A stretch of 64,000 bases of DNA, from contig NZ_AP024597.1 of the NCBI RefSeq assembly GCF_019704315.1, forward strand, positions 1,488,001-1,552,000, in the 5' to 3' direction. Made by a program: the position numbers and the translations under genes. Of the stretch, positions 34,824-44,896 are shown one piece after another. Below the pieces are notes generated by a model. It saw only the letters and a list, made by a program, of their open reading frames with translations, searched no databases and had not been told where the DNA came from. This stretch comes from Stygiolobus caldivivus. Lineage in GTDB: Archaea; Thermoproteota; Thermoprotei_A; Sulfolobales; Sulfolobaceae. Every line of letters begins with the position of its first letter. The stretch's first letter is position 1.

Positions 34824-35435
34824 CTAGGTATACTCTATCTTTATCTTAGGTTTCTCGTCGTTTAATACTTTCTTTATTGCTTCATCACCTTTTGCACCTT
34901 CACATTGTGCTTCTATTATCCTTCCTCCCTTTACTACTATCCTGCAGTCGTTAATTGTAATTATTATTTCACCATTATAGTCCTTACTTGCTTCTAACTG
35001 GTATTGCAATATTTGCCTTACTTTCAATTCTTCGCTTCTTCCTTTATATTTTTCCTCAAGGTTCTTTGCAAAATTTCTAAGAAAAACTTCCATAGTGGTC
35101 CCCGCTAGCCTCTCTAGGGGGCCTGAGTATTCACCTTTTATTAGCAAGTCTACTTCACCGCTCTTCTTAGGGTAGGCTTCTACTGTAAACTTGAAGGAAG
35201 CTTTAGGGAATTTCATGACCCCCTCATGGACTACACGGTTTATCCCAATAGTCCTTTTCATTGAAAATTTGAATGACATAAAGACCCGGAATTTAGCAAT
35301 ATAACTGTCTTCGCTTATCATCTCAATGTCCTTAAGGAACATCCACCAGTTCCTGATGTTCTTTAAGTCGTAAACGTCTCGGAGTAACTGTCTTTGATCA
35401 GCCTTAAGTGTAAGCATAACTCTCTTTTCTATCAT
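34824..35435 (-). CDS. SRPBCC-fold protein with short PATAN-like tail
   Basis: 203 residues. MIEKRVMLTLKADQRQLLRDVYDLKNIRNWW resembles the CoxG/START-like start (beta strand, helix with D, then W-W), continuing with beta strands (FKFTVEAYPKKSGEVDLLIKGEYSG) and the long C-terminal helix. The end (DCRIVVKGGRIIEAQCEGAKGDEAIKKVL) parallels the PATAN-like end of the 7508-8353 protein. Function unknown. A strong A/T promoter region lies upstream. Confidence 0.5.
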   Translation of the reverse strand: MIEKRVMLTLKADQRQLLRDVYDLKNIRNWWMFLKDIEMISEDSYIAKFRVFMSFKFSMKRTIGINRVVHEGVMKFPKASFKFTVEAYPKKSGEVDLLIKGEYSGPLERLAGTTMEVFLRNFAKNLEEKYKGRSEELKVRQILQYQLEASKDYNGEIIITINDCRIVVKGGRIIEAQCEGAKGDEAIKKVLNDEKPKIKIEYT

Positions 35436-35682
35436 TACTAGTACATTAGTGATAATTATATTTAAATTTTTTTCATTTTATCTATTATATATTATCGATA
35501 ATTATACTATTTTACTAGGCCGTCCTAAAGATAAACAATAATAGCAATAGTATACTAGACGCGTTTTCTTGTCATTTAAGGATAATCAAGATATACGTTT
35601 TATGATAATGTTTTATACTATTCAGATTTAGCAGGGTATTCTCATACATATAAAATAATTTTCTAGACGTAAACCGAGTAAT

Positions 35683-35852
35683 GTTTCACGTAAAATCCTT
35701 ACGTCGACGTGTTTTTACTAATTAGACATGTAATATTATATATTTCATGGTCATGAGTCGGGGGTTCTTGAATATTTAACTAAGACTAAGTACAAGCATA
35801 GACGTAATTATTTAGGACAAATTCCGTTACCACGATTTTTTCAATAAGCGCT
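35683..35852 (+). repeat. Dispersed diverged repeat, copy 2
   Basis: Starts GTTTCACGTAAAAT and keeps the same block order as copy 1 at 28468-28634 (GTTTTTACTAATTAG, GAGTCGGGGGTTCTTGAA, TAAGTACAAG, CCGTTACCA). Roughly two-thirds identical by eye. The minus-strand frame 35786-35980 overlapping it has no family features and is not called as a gene. Confidence 0.55.
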
Positions 35853-36471
35853 GTCCGAGGTATTGAGGTTAAGATGAAAATCCATGGCATATGCAGTAGC
35901 GTGACGAAATCTTTGTCATATCCTCTACATACAGTACGTCCTAATACACCAAATGGAGTTTCAGAACTACAGAGTTTCACACCATATAATACTATACTTA
36001 GTCAGTTATAAAGGACAAGAGTACTTTGGTATAAAACGTGAACATTTTCTGGGCAGAAGGACGAGGTCTTACCGTATAAGCGTCTGACTAAGTATAAATA
36101 CCTTGCACTTGACCTAAGCTATAGACCCAAACTCCTACATCCCTCTTCTTATGACTAAGATTAATCCTTACTCCACTCTTAAGATTACTTACGGCTTAAT
36201 ATTAATACTGTATACCTATACTTTTCACTTCAATAGATATAGGATTTTCTAGTTAGTTTATATCAGGTGATGAAAAATAAAAGCTACTATAAAACTATGT
36301 AGAACGCTCCAAATAGGGTGAAAAGACCGTATATAAAACAGAACTTATTAAAATATGGTCTTGGTAGTGGTCATAAAGAAGCTAGTTTATTAGGCTGAAT
36401 CCTTTTTCACGCTAATAGGAATCTTTTATATCTGTTTATGTTAGGTTCCTATAACAGGACGACACCCCACT

Positions 36472-36645
36472 CAATGTGGGCTATGCCCAAAAGATTGCAG
36501 AAATGTGAGCCCCGTGCTGTTGGGCTCAAAGGAGCCCCATAACCCACATACTGTTAAGTTAGGTAGGCGGTCGAGGGCTAAGTCCCTACACCCGAACATA
36601 ATTAAAAGTTAAAATGATGGAAATGAAGGTGTAGGGACAAACGGT
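36472..36645 (+). pseudogene. Decayed TnpB zinc ribbon followed by 10-bp inverted repeat
   Basis: 36472-36537 reads QCGLCPKDCRNVSPVLLGSK, resembling the TnpB end C-G-x..D-R-[DR]-x-N-x-S-x-N-I-L; the following frame has stops. Then TCCCTACACC (36583-36592) and GGTGTAGGGA (36628-36637) form a perfect 10-bp stem, and ACAAACGGT follows as in the 551-603 copy. Interpreted as the right end of a vanished IS200/IS605-type element. Confidence 0.45.
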
Positions 36646-36922
36646 AATCACTAGGATATGTTATAGTGTCGTTATAGCACGAAAACCTCATATTTCCTAG
36701 TATTCGAAGGGTTATATTACTTATTCCTAAGAATTTATGAATGAAAGAATTCTGCTATAATCCCAAAGAAGGATATAGGTAAATCTTCTAAATAAGTTTT
36801 ATATATCTCTCAGCGAGATTAATGGAAATTAGAGTACGCAGAGGGTTCTGTCAGTTTAAGTGCTATGGAGGCACATTTTTAATCCGATAACACTTTATCT
36901 TTACTCTCAATTTTTCCACAAC

Positions 36923-38215
36923 GTGAAAAAGAAGTTATCATTATTTGAGGCGACTGCAATAGGACTAGGGAATATTATAGGGGCAGGGATCTTCGTGATG
37001 GCAGGGAGTACGATATACTTAGCGGGGCCATCAGCACTAGTCTCATTTATAATTACCGGGCTATTGGCCATGAGTATAGGCCTCAACAGTGCTGAACTAG
37101 CCTCAAAGTACCCAGAGACTGAGGGAGGTGTGTACTCATTTGCCAAACTCACTATGGGGGACTCCGTAGGGTTTCTGGTCGGGTGGATGCGTATGATCTC
37201 CTATTCCGTGTCCGGGGCTGCTACCGCGTTAGGCTTCGCCAGTTACCTACAAGTCCCGGGTCTAACTTTTATCATCGCCGGGATCCTTATACTCGTCTTG
37301 GGGGTAGTATACCTAACGGGGCTAAAACTGACCTCTGAGATCGAGTCCGTCCTGGTAGTGGTGAACATATTAGGCCTCATATTGTTCATAGCATTTGCCC
37401 TGGTGTCGGGAAAATTTAACATCTCGCATTTCACACCTATCGCACCTCACGGGTTATATGGAATACTCTCAGCTTCCTCTCTTGCCTTCTTTGCTTACTC
37501 CGGCTTTAACACTATAGCGACTTTAACACCGGACGTAGAGGACGGGGAAAAGACAGTACCTAGGGCTATAGTCATCTCTTTAGTCATAACTTCACTCCTC
37601 TACATCATGGTCGTCTTCTCTATGTTATATATACTCCCGTGGCAGGTCTACGGCCAACAGGGGAACCCCCTCTCATTTGCCCTACAACGAGCTAGAGCTC
37701 CCTTACTCATCGTATTGGCTGTATCCGCTACGGCTGTGATAGCGACCCTTACCGTTACCTTATCTACAATAATAGCGACAGTAAGGACACTTAAGCAGAT
37801 GGCTGAGGACAACTTGATACCTCCAATTCTAGGCAAAAAAGAGAGTATAACTACATTTATAGTAATTTCAATAATGGTCTCCTCTTTAGGGCTAGGTAAT
37901 GTAGAAGTGATAGGGTTAGTATCTAATTTCGGTACAGTCTTTTCTTACCTGACCACAGCGTTGGCCGTAATAATATCTAGAAGGAGGGGGATTATGGGGA
38001 GTTTTAGGGCCCCGTTATACCCTTACCTCCAAATAATGTCAATTTTACTGTCCTTAGTGGTTATTGGGGCTCTGGGTGAAGAAAGCCTTGTCTTAGGTGT
38101 AGTGTCCCTACTGGTCGGGCTGGTACTGCATGTCATCCATGTGGAAATTAACGTGGTAGAAAAAGGGAAGACGTTGAACCCTCACGGGAGGATTAAGAGG
38201 GAGGGAAGACCTTAG
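36923..38215 (+). CDS. APC-family amino acid permease
   Basis: About 430 residues from GTG 36923 (VKKKLSLFEATAIGLGNIIGAGIFV); an earlier GTG 36860 adds 21 residues that do not fit the family. Twelve hydrophobic helices; helix 1 has the substrate-binding GNIIGAGIF motif, helix 3 GWMRMISYS, helix 6 SLAFFAYSGFNTIATLTPD. Proton- or sodium-coupled amino acid uptake is expected. TATA-like TTTTATATATC near 36795-36806. Confidence 0.85.
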   Translation: MKKKLSLFEATAIGLGNIIGAGIFVMAGSTIYLAGPSALVSFIITGLLAMSIGLNSAELASKYPETEGGVYSFAKLTMGDSVGFLVGWMRMISYSVSGAATALGFASYLQVPGLTFIIAGILILVLGVVYLTGLKLTSEIESVLVVVNILGLILFIAFALVSGKFNISHFTPIAPHGLYGILSASSLAFFAYSGFNTIATLTPDVEDGEKTVPRAIVISLVITSLLYIMVVFSMLYILPWQVYGQQGNPLSFALQRARAPLLIVLAVSATAVIATLTVTLSTIIATVRTLKQMAEDNLIPPILGKKESITTFIVISIMVSSLGLGNVEVIGLVSNFGTVFSYLTTALAVIISRRRGIMGSFRAPLYPYLQIMSILLSLVVIGALGEESLVLGVVSLLVGLVLHVIHVEINVVEKGKTLNPHGRIKREGRP

Positions 38216-38733
38216 TTTTCCTTTAGTTTATAACCGAACCTTTTTACATATAAGTCTTCCTCTTCCTTTATCTCTACTATTTCCAATATCGAGTATATCT
38301 TTCCGTGGAGGGCCCTCTCCATCCATAATATTAGGCCCATATTTAAGATATTTGATAAAGGGTAGGCTGCTACTGCCCCTAGGGCTATAAACAAGTTCTC
38401 TGGGACTGGGAAAACGTAAAGGGCTATAAAAGGGGCTAGGAAAAGTATTGGGAACAGGACTTTGTCCCTTCGGCTCTGCTTCACTGCCCTAGAATACTTG
38501 TACTCCCTAATGTACTCCTTATTCGTCTTCAACGTCTTAAACGCCCTGATAAGCTCTCCTTTCCTATAAAACACCAACAGTAAAGATAAGACTGCTACAG
38601 ATAGGAAAAAATATATACCGTAACCCTCTATGGCCGAGAACGTAAGTAGCCCAACGACTAGTATTAGTGAAAAAACTTCTGCCTTCCCTATCCTGAACTC
38701 CCTTTCCTCGTCAATATAAGTGGCATGCGACAT
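38212..38733 (-). CDS. Membrane protein at end of peptide transporter operon
   Basis: 173 residues with four hydrophobic helices in two pairs (about 18-56 and 92-130), separated by a basic cytoplasmic loop (YRKGELIRAFKTLKTNKEYIREYKYSRAVKQSRRDK). No known family recognised. It overlaps the OppF/DppF gene by 23 bp, so belongs to the ABC operon; may assist assembly or regulation. Confidence 0.55.
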   Translation of the reverse strand: MSHATYIDEEREFRIGKAEVFSLILVVGLLTFSAIEGYGIYFFLSVAVLSLLLVFYRKGELIRAFKTLKTNKEYIREYKYSRAVKQSRRDKVLFPILFLAPFIALYVFPVPENLFIALGAVAAYPLSNILNMGLILWMERALHGKIYSILEIVEIKEEEDLYVKRFGYKLKEN

Positions 38734-39649
38734 AGTGGTCTGGCTCTACTTCAACGAGTTGAGGCTCCTTTATTTTACAGACTTCTTTCCTGAAAGGACA
38801 TCTCGGGTACAGTGGACACCCGTTTGGCGGGTCTGGTTCATCAGTATCTTTAAGTTTTACTTGTAAGGCATACCCTGGCTCCGGCACCGGAATTGCGGCT
38901 ATGAGGGCTTGTGTGTAAGGGTGTTTGGGATTTTCAATTATCTGATCGGTCTTACCGTATTCGACTAAGTCACCGTGATATAACACGAAGATCCTAGATG
39001 ACACATAAGACGCTGTAGCTATGTCATGGGTGATCATCAGGATCGATGTCCCTTTTTCATTTGCCTTAGTGAAAAGGTCAAGGATACTGGCCCTAATTGA
39101 GACGTCTAACATAGAAACTGGCTCGTCAGCCACAATGAATTCAGGGTTTAAGACTAATGCCCTTGCAATGGCCACCCTCTGCAACTGCCCTCCTGAAAGC
39201 TGGGTAGGATAAGAAACGCTGAACTCTTCAGGGGGTGTTAAGCCCACTTCTTCTAACGCTTCATATACCATTTTCTTTTCCTCTTCTTCATTTCTTGCGA
39301 GCTTGTGGATCCTGATCCCCTCTGCTATTACGTCATATACTTTCATCCTGATATCTATAGCGTCAAAGGGGTCCTGATATATTATCTGGTTCTTCCGCCT
39401 AAACTCCTTTAACTGTCTTCCCCTTAACTTGAACACGTTCTTATCGTTCCAGATGACTTGTCCAGACAGCGGTTTAATTAACGCTAACAGAGTCTTACCT
39501 AAAGTAGTCTTACCGCTACCGGACTCACCCACTACTGATACTATTTCTTTGTTTTCTACCGTTAAAGAGACGTTATTTACGGCTTTTATTACCACGTCTT
39601 TAGTCTTGAAATATACTTTCAAGTTCTTTGCCTCTATCATCCCCATCAC
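38711..39649 (-). CDS. dppF: Peptide ABC transporter ATPase (DppF/OppF type)
   Basis: 312 residues. Walker A GESGSGKTT (about 40-48), Q-loop YQDPFDAID, signature LSGGQLQRVAIARAL, Walker B FIVADEPVSMLD, H-loop MITHD. The C-terminal oligopeptide-type Cys motif CPLYPRCPFRKEVC may bind an Fe-S cluster or Zn. Overlaps the DppD gene by 4 bp. Confidence 0.93.
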   Translation of the reverse strand: MMGMIEAKNLKVYFKTKDVVIKAVNNVSLTVENKEIVSVVGESGSGKTTLGKTLLALIKPLSGQVIWNDKNVFKLRGRQLKEFRRKNQIIYQDPFDAIDIRMKVYDVIAEGIRIHKLARNEEEEKKMVYEALEEVGLTPPEEFSVSYPTQLSGGQLQRVAIARALVLNPEFIVADEPVSMLDVSIRASILDLFTKANEKGTSILMITHDIATASYVSSRIFVLYHGDLVEYGKTDQIIENPKHPYTQALIAAIPVPEPGYALQVKLKDTDEPDPPNGCPLYPRCPFRKEVCKIKEPQLVEVEPDHYVACHLY

Positions 39650-40620
39650 TTCCTAAGGTGACAAGCTACGTAGTGTGTAGGGGAGACGTTAACTATTTCT
39701 GGTTCAACACTTTTACACACGTCCATAGCAAATGGACACCTGGGGTTAAACCTACAGCCTGAAGGGGGGTTCAGTAGGTCTGGTGGAGAACCCGATATAG
39801 ACTTTAACTTACTCCCCCTCTTCCTTATGTCCGGGATGGATTCCAGGAGTAACTGGGTGTAGGGGTGAGAGGGCGCTTTATATATTTCCTCCACCTTTCC
39901 GAACTCAACTATTTTTCCCGCGTACATAATAGCTAAGTAATCGCTTAAGCCAGCGAGTAAGGCCAAGTCGTGACTTACGAATAACATACTGAAGTTCTTC
40001 TCCTTTTTGAGTTTCCTTATAATATCTATTATCTGGGCCTGGACTATTACATCTAGTGCTGTAGTAGGCTCGTCGGCAATGACCAATTTAGGGTCTAGCA
40101 GAAGGGCCATTGCTATCACTACCCTCTGTTTTTGCCCCCCTGAAAGCTCGTGAGGGTATTTTTCTAGGACTTCAGGCCTTAAGTTAACAGACTTTATCAT
40201 CGAATAGACCCTTTCTAGTGCCTCCGCTTTTGACGTGTCCTCATGGGCAAGTATAGTCTCTACCATCTGGTCCTTTACCTTATAGACGGGGTCTAACACG
40301 TCCATAGACACTTGGGGTATCCAACTTATCTCCTTCCACCTAATCTTTTTACTGAAACTTTCCTCATCCATCTTTAAGATGTCTCTATCTTGGTATAACA
40401 CTTCTCCCCCTTTTATTTCAGCATTTTTAGATAACACACGGAATATCGTGTTAATGAGCGTAGACTTACCGCTCCCTGATTCTCCCGCTACGCCTACTAC
40501 CATTTGGTTAGGTACGTATAGGGAAACCCCGTCTACAGCTTTCACATAACCAGTTTTAGTCTTAAAATAAGTCTTTAAACCTTCTATTTTAAGTATAGCC
40601 CCGTTTGTTGGAATGTTCAA
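39646..40620 (-). CDS. dppD: Peptide ABC transporter ATPase (DppD/OppD type)
   Basis: 324 residues. Walker A GESGSGKST, signature LSGGQKQRVVIAMAL, Walker B LVIADEPTTALDV, H-loop FVSHD, and the C-terminal CRFNPRCPFAMDVC oligopeptide-ATPase Cys motif. Pairs with the downstream ATPase as an asymmetric dimer. Three bases separate it from the permease gene. Confidence 0.93.
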   Translation of the reverse strand: MNIPTNGAILKIEGLKTYFKTKTGYVKAVDGVSLYVPNQMVVGVAGESGSGKSTLINTIFRVLSKNAEIKGGEVLYQDRDILKMDEESFSKKIRWKEISWIPQVSMDVLDPVYKVKDQMVETILAHEDTSKAEALERVYSMIKSVNLRPEVLEKYPHELSGGQKQRVVIAMALLLDPKLVIADEPTTALDVIVQAQIIDIIRKLKKEKNFSMLFVSHDLALLAGLSDYLAIMYAGKIVEFGKVEEIYKAPSHPYTQLLLESIPDIRKRGSKLKSISGSPPDLLNPPSGCRFNPRCPFAMDVCKSVEPEIVNVSPTHYVACHLRK

Positions 40621-40623
40621 GTA

Positions 40624-42078
40624 TTATTCACCCCTTACCTTGAAAGGACTTAGGACGTCTTGTAGGGCAGTGCCGAAGTAGTAAAACGCTACCGATAACA
40701 AAACTATTGACAGGCCCGGTGGGATAACCCACCACCAAGCAAATGAGTTAGCACTAGACGCAGCGTCCGTAGCTGCTCCCAGCATGTTCCCCCACGTCGG
40801 AAACTCTGATAAGGAGATACCAAAACCTAAAAAGTCCAGCCCCGATTCTATCAGTATAACTACGGGTACGTCATAAGCTAGCTGTGCAAAAACTACACCT
40901 AATATATTAGGCAAAATGTGTTTCCTTATTATGTGAAAAGGACCTCCTCCCATAGCCCTCGATGCCTCTACAAAAGTCCTGCTCCTTACGCTTAACGTTA
41001 CCGACCTGATTATCTTCATAGTCCCCATCCATGACAGCCCCCCTATTATTAGGAGGATCAGCACGGGCTTACTTATTTTAGCGGCAATCCCAGTAACTAC
41101 AAACACGGTCTCAAGTGATATTAGTAATGGTAGGCCCGGGATTGTTAGGAAGAAGTCTGTTAGGGAATTCAAAACTAGGTCGGTCTTTCCACCTACGTAA
41201 CCTGCTATTAACCCGAAAATTAGGCCTATACCCACTATGAGTATTGAAGCGACCACGCTTAACTCAAGGTCGAACCTAGCACCTATAACGTACTCCGCGT
41301 AGACGCTGGCGCCGTTATCATCAGTACCTAAAATCCCGAATGCCCTACCCAAGTCGCTGAAGTGAATGGGGGCTATGTATACTTTAGCAGGTGTAGATCC
41401 GATATTTATCACACTCACTATAACGCTTACTGGCCCAGGCTTACCCATGAGCTGAACTGGTAGTTGTAGCCCTACAAGTGCTTGTTGACTATACGGTAAA
41501 GAGGCCACATAAGGGCTATCAGATGGGTTTAGTGTAGAAGGGCTTACTGAGATAGGGTTAGGCGTATTCAAGTTGAGTGGACTTGTGGGGTAATTATACT
41601 CAAATTGGTAAATAGAAGGCACATAACTCAGTAGGAAAAATTTATAGCCGGAGGTGTTTACTCCGTAGACGTTAACTTGGACTCCCTGCGTAGTATAAGG
41701 GATGACCTTAGTGGAAAAAGTAAATGAGTATGGGTAACTGTACTTCCAGTCTAGAGTAAACGTGAGGTTTGCGGACTGTTTGGGTTTAAGGTACACGACG
41801 TAATATGAACCGTTATAAGAGACTTGACCATTTCCCGAACTAGAGGTCAAGTTGAGAGTAGCGCTCATATCGGGGGGATAGTCCTTATACTGCGGAAAAA
41901 TTGTAGCCCATGAAGGTACTGCATAAGGGCCTGCTACGTAATATTCTGAGGATGAGTAAGGGTTTTTGTATGGGGTAGTCATGGGGCCTATAACCGCTAT
42001 GAGGACGAAGAATATTAGTATCGCTAGTGAAATAATAAAAGACTTTCTGTGAAGTAGGTCTCTCAATACCCTATTCAT
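40624..42078 (-). CDS. dppC: Peptide ABC transporter permease (DppC type) with large extracellular insert
   Basis: 484 residues. Helix 1 at about 15-32, then ~220 residues of secreted beta-rich, Ser/Tyr/Pro-rich sequence (N-glycosylation sites), then five helices with the EAA loop EASRAMGGGPFHIIRKHILPN, which contacts the ATPases. Bacterial DppC is ~300 residues, so the insert is the unusual part, perhaps docking the membrane-anchored substrate-binding protein. Overlaps dppB by 4 bp. Confidence 0.9.
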   Translation of the reverse strand: MNRVLRDLLHRKSFIISLAILIFFVLIAVIGPMTTPYKNPYSSSEYYVAGPYAVPSWATIFPQYKDYPPDMSATLNLTSSSGNGQVSYNGSYYVVYLKPKQSANLTFTLDWKYSYPYSFTFSTKVIPYTTQGVQVNVYGVNTSGYKFFLLSYVPSIYQFEYNYPTSPLNLNTPNPISVSPSTLNPSDSPYVASLPYSQQALVGLQLPVQLMGKPGPVSVIVSVINIGSTPAKVYIAPIHFSDLGRAFGILGTDDNGASVYAEYVIGARFDLELSVVASILIVGIGLIFGLIAGYVGGKTDLVLNSLTDFFLTIPGLPLLISLETVFVVTGIAAKISKPVLILLIIGGLSWMGTMKIIRSVTLSVRSRTFVEASRAMGGGPFHIIRKHILPNILGVVFAQLAYDVPVVILIESGLDFLGFGISLSEFPTWGNMLGAATDAASSANSFAWWWVIPPGLSIVLLSVAFYYFGTALQDVLSPFKVRGE

Positions 42079-43067
42079 TCATACTTCACCCTTGGGTCGA
42101 TAAAGGGATAAATTAAGTCTACCGCTAACAACACTATTATCGCATACAAATTAATAAAGTAGAAAGCTGCTTCTAGAACGGGAATGTTTAAATTTTCAGC
42201 TGATTGTAACAGGAGCTCGCCCATCCCGTAAAAGTTAAATATTTCTTCGACAAACACGGCGCCCGCCAGGATAAACGCGAAATCTATTCCAGTCCTGGTC
42301 ACAGCAGGTATTATTGAGTTCCTCATCACATGCTTTAACAATATCTTCCTTGAGGGGATCCCTCTTGCTTTCAAATATGTGACGAAATGACTGTGGTTAG
42401 CTTCCACACCATAACTCCTTGTCAGTATCATCCTGACTCCATAGGACAAGATGGTAAGGATAATGATCGGTAACGAGGCGAACTTTAATAACGCGGCTAT
42501 ATATGTTATCCCAGAAGTCCCGTTTACAGCTTCTGCTATGTTGGTGGGGAATAAGTTAAGTTGGAACCCAAAATAGTATAGTACTATAGCGAACACCCAA
42601 AAAGCCGGTATAAAGTATGTGAATATTGCTACAGTACTGTTTATTACGTCCACTAACTTCCCTTCTTTGGCTACTGAGATAAGTCCCAGTACTATAGCCA
42701 TCCCTGTACTTAAAAGTAGGCTCGGGATTAAAATTATGAGGTCGACAGGGAGTGCTTGCATAATCAGGGTAATTATATTTTCGCCATAAGTAAGGGAATA
42801 CCCGAAATTGAACGTGAGCATGTTCTTGATATAGTCTACATATTGTACGTAAAGAGGTTGGTCGAGCCCCCACTGTCTGTCTATAGCTTGTATCAACGCA
42901 GCCCTCGATATACCTTTGTACGTCAAAGGGACGTAGAAATTAGCAGGGTTATAATGGAATATAAATGGCATAACGTTGAATAGGAAAAACAGAAAGTTAA
43001 TAATAGCAAACAGTAGTAATAACCTTTCCGCCACCCTCTTTATAAGGTACTTGGCTGGGATCCTCAA
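42075..43067 (-). CDS. dppB: Peptide ABC transporter permease (DppB type)
   Basis: 330 residues, six helices, N-terminal YLIKRVAERLLLLFAII signature and the EAA-type loop YLKARGIPSRKILLKHVMRNSIIP. First gene of the five-gene operon dppB-dppC-dppD-dppF-membrane protein. Promoter region shared with the divergent propeller gene at 43275. Confidence 0.92.
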   Translation of the reverse strand: MRIPAKYLIKRVAERLLLLFAIINFLFFLFNVMPFIFHYNPANFYVPLTYKGISRAALIQAIDRQWGLDQPLYVQYVDYIKNMLTFNFGYSLTYGENIITLIMQALPVDLIILIPSLLLSTGMAIVLGLISVAKEGKLVDVINSTVAIFTYFIPAFWVFAIVLYYFGFQLNLFPTNIAEAVNGTSGITYIAALLKFASLPIIILTILSYGVRMILTRSYGVEANHSHFVTYLKARGIPSRKILLKHVMRNSIIPAVTRTGIDFAFILAGAVFVEEIFNFYGMGELLLQSAENLNIPVLEAAFYFINLYAIIVLLAVDLIYPFIDPRVKYE

Positions 43068-43274
43068 AACGGGTCACCACTTAAATTAAGTCTCCTTAAC
43101 TATAGATATGTCATAGTTACTTAATATTTTTGCTATCAGTAAATGATTTTTTATTTAGTTTCAAATATAATATTGATTGATCCTTTACATTTTAAAGTAA
43201 AATAGGGGACTTTTTTAGACAACCGTTATTGTAATCAATACTAATTTATACAGCAAAATAAATTCCTATTTATA

Positions 43275-44432
43275 ATGAAAAAAACTCTCAAAATTACGTC
43301 AATAGTCGTTATAGCCATATTCCTTTTAATAGTAGTCCCACTAGGCGTTGGATATATCCAGTCCTTACAAAATCGCCTAAGTGTAAGCTATACGACTCTC
43401 CCTTCCTTCTCTAAGGTCTACTCATTAGCAATAGTTTCTGATAGAGAGATCTTAGTAGGTGGCGTCAAGTTCCTCGGTAATAATTCAAGCCCGGAAGGGA
43501 TAGTTGCCTTGTATAGCCTTACAAACAAGTCCTGCACCGTATTGCAGAGTGTTTCCAACTACTTCAGAGGAGGGTACATATATGCTCTTGGATATAACGG
43601 TAGTGACGTTTTAATCGGGGGGAGCACGAGGATTGGTGGATACCTACACACTTCGCTTGTCGAATACAATTTGGGTACAAATACTTTAGTTAATTTATCT
43701 TATATCTTGTCGCCCTTTTACAGTTTAGGTCAGGTCTTCTCTATAGATTGGACGGGGAGTTATTGGCTAGTGGGGGGGAGTGCGTATATAATAGGCTTAA
43801 ACGGCCACTCGTGTTTGATACCTTTCTTGATAGAGGTAAATATACACGGTCATAAAGACCTTTCTCCGTCCCTGCCATTAGCCATGAGGATCTTGGGAGG
43901 CTCAGACGAGATATATACAATTTCTACTTTAGGCAGTAGGTCAATAGTAGGCGGTGCCAACACGATCAACATGACAGCTACTTTATTTAACGGTACTAAT
44001 TTCACCCTTGTAAAATTTAATTACTACCATTTCGGGGTAATACTGACTTCTACGTGGTGGAAAAATACGGCCTTAATAGGGGGAGAAAACCAGACTCAAC
44101 CAAACACTCCGGTACCCTACTTAGCTGAAATTTCTGGTGCAGACGCTATACCTATCCAGCTTAAGTACCAGATAGGAGTAGTTTCAGCTTTAGCCTCAAC
44201 TCCTGGCGACGTTTACGTAGCACTAAAGGTGCCTTTCAACACGAATAACGGTATTGCGTACGGTGCTGTCATCCTTGAAACTAGCAATCTTAAATCATTC
44301 ACTTCCGTGTTTTCAAAGCCTTTTGTGACTATTGAACAGATGAGCCCCTATGGCGGTGGTGTACTAGGCGTAGGGTATGAGCAAAATAGTAGCGGGGAGT
44401 ATGTAGGGTATATGATTATTTTATCAACTTAG
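43275..44432 (+). CDS. Secreted/anchored repeat (propeller-like) protein
   Basis: 385 residues with a signal anchor at about 7-28. The exterior is made of repeats of the type LVGGxxxxxG...V.YxL...T (EILVGGVKFLGNNSSPEG, VLIGGSTRIGG, WLVGGSAYIIG, SIVGGANTIN, ALIGGENQTQ), about one per 50-60 residues, suggesting a 6-7-bladed propeller. Divergent from the peptide transporter operon and followed by its likely binding protein, so it may be a surface factor in peptide capture. TATA-like AATTTATAC ~26-30 nt before the ATG: leaderless. Confidence 0.65.
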   Translation: MKKTLKITSIVVIAIFLLIVVPLGVGYIQSLQNRLSVSYTTLPSFSKVYSLAIVSDREILVGGVKFLGNNSSPEGIVALYSLTNKSCTVLQSVSNYFRGGYIYALGYNGSDVLIGGSTRIGGYLHTSLVEYNLGTNTLVNLSYILSPFYSLGQVFSIDWTGSYWLVGGSAYIIGLNGHSCLIPFLIEVNIHGHKDLSPSLPLAMRILGGSDEIYTISTLGSRSIVGGANTINMTATLFNGTNFTLVKFNYYHFGVILTSTWWKNTALIGGENQTQPNTPVPYLAEISGADAIPIQLKYQIGVVSALASTPGDVYVALKVPFNTNNGIAYGAVILETSNLKSFTSVFSKPFVTIEQMSPYGGGVLGVGYEQNSSGEYVGYMIILST

Positions 44433-44896
44433 CGATAACCCAAATAGTCACTTATTAGATATTATGTCTGAATTTTCTTCTATAACTAAACTTTTGTAGT
44501 AAAGACTATTGACGGAGAAGGGCCACTTCAAGTAATATTATTTGAATTCTGTTATAAAAGTTAAAATTAATATAATTTTAATGAAATATACAGTGATATT
44601 ACACTTTATTTACTGTACTGCGTTTATATTATTTTTAGAAATATATATAATATTACAAGTTAGTTCTAAGAATTAAATTATGGTGCTAAGCATATTGAAT
44701 GTAAAAGTTAATTATAATGAATGGAAATATTCCCGATATTCCTAAGAAAAGTTGTGAAAAAATACGTTTCATAGTAATAATGTTTATCACTGTAAATGTT
44801 TTCAACCAATCAGTCATTATAATTTTCTTTTTTGCAGTACACTACTTGATCTTTCATAAAAGTTTATAATACACATATACTTAACTTACTATTGAT
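44433..44896. other. A/T-rich promoter region of the substrate-binding protein
   Basis: Very A/T-rich with no coding frame. AGTTTATAATACAC (about 44860-44873) is a good TATA box ~30 nt before the ATG at 44897. The long A/T tract may carry regulation of the highly expressed binding protein. Confidence 0.45.

Noticed and set aside
35786-35980. 64-aa minus-strand frame
   Set aside because: It overlaps the dispersed repeat, has no promoter or family features, and its counterpart in copy 1 is not open.
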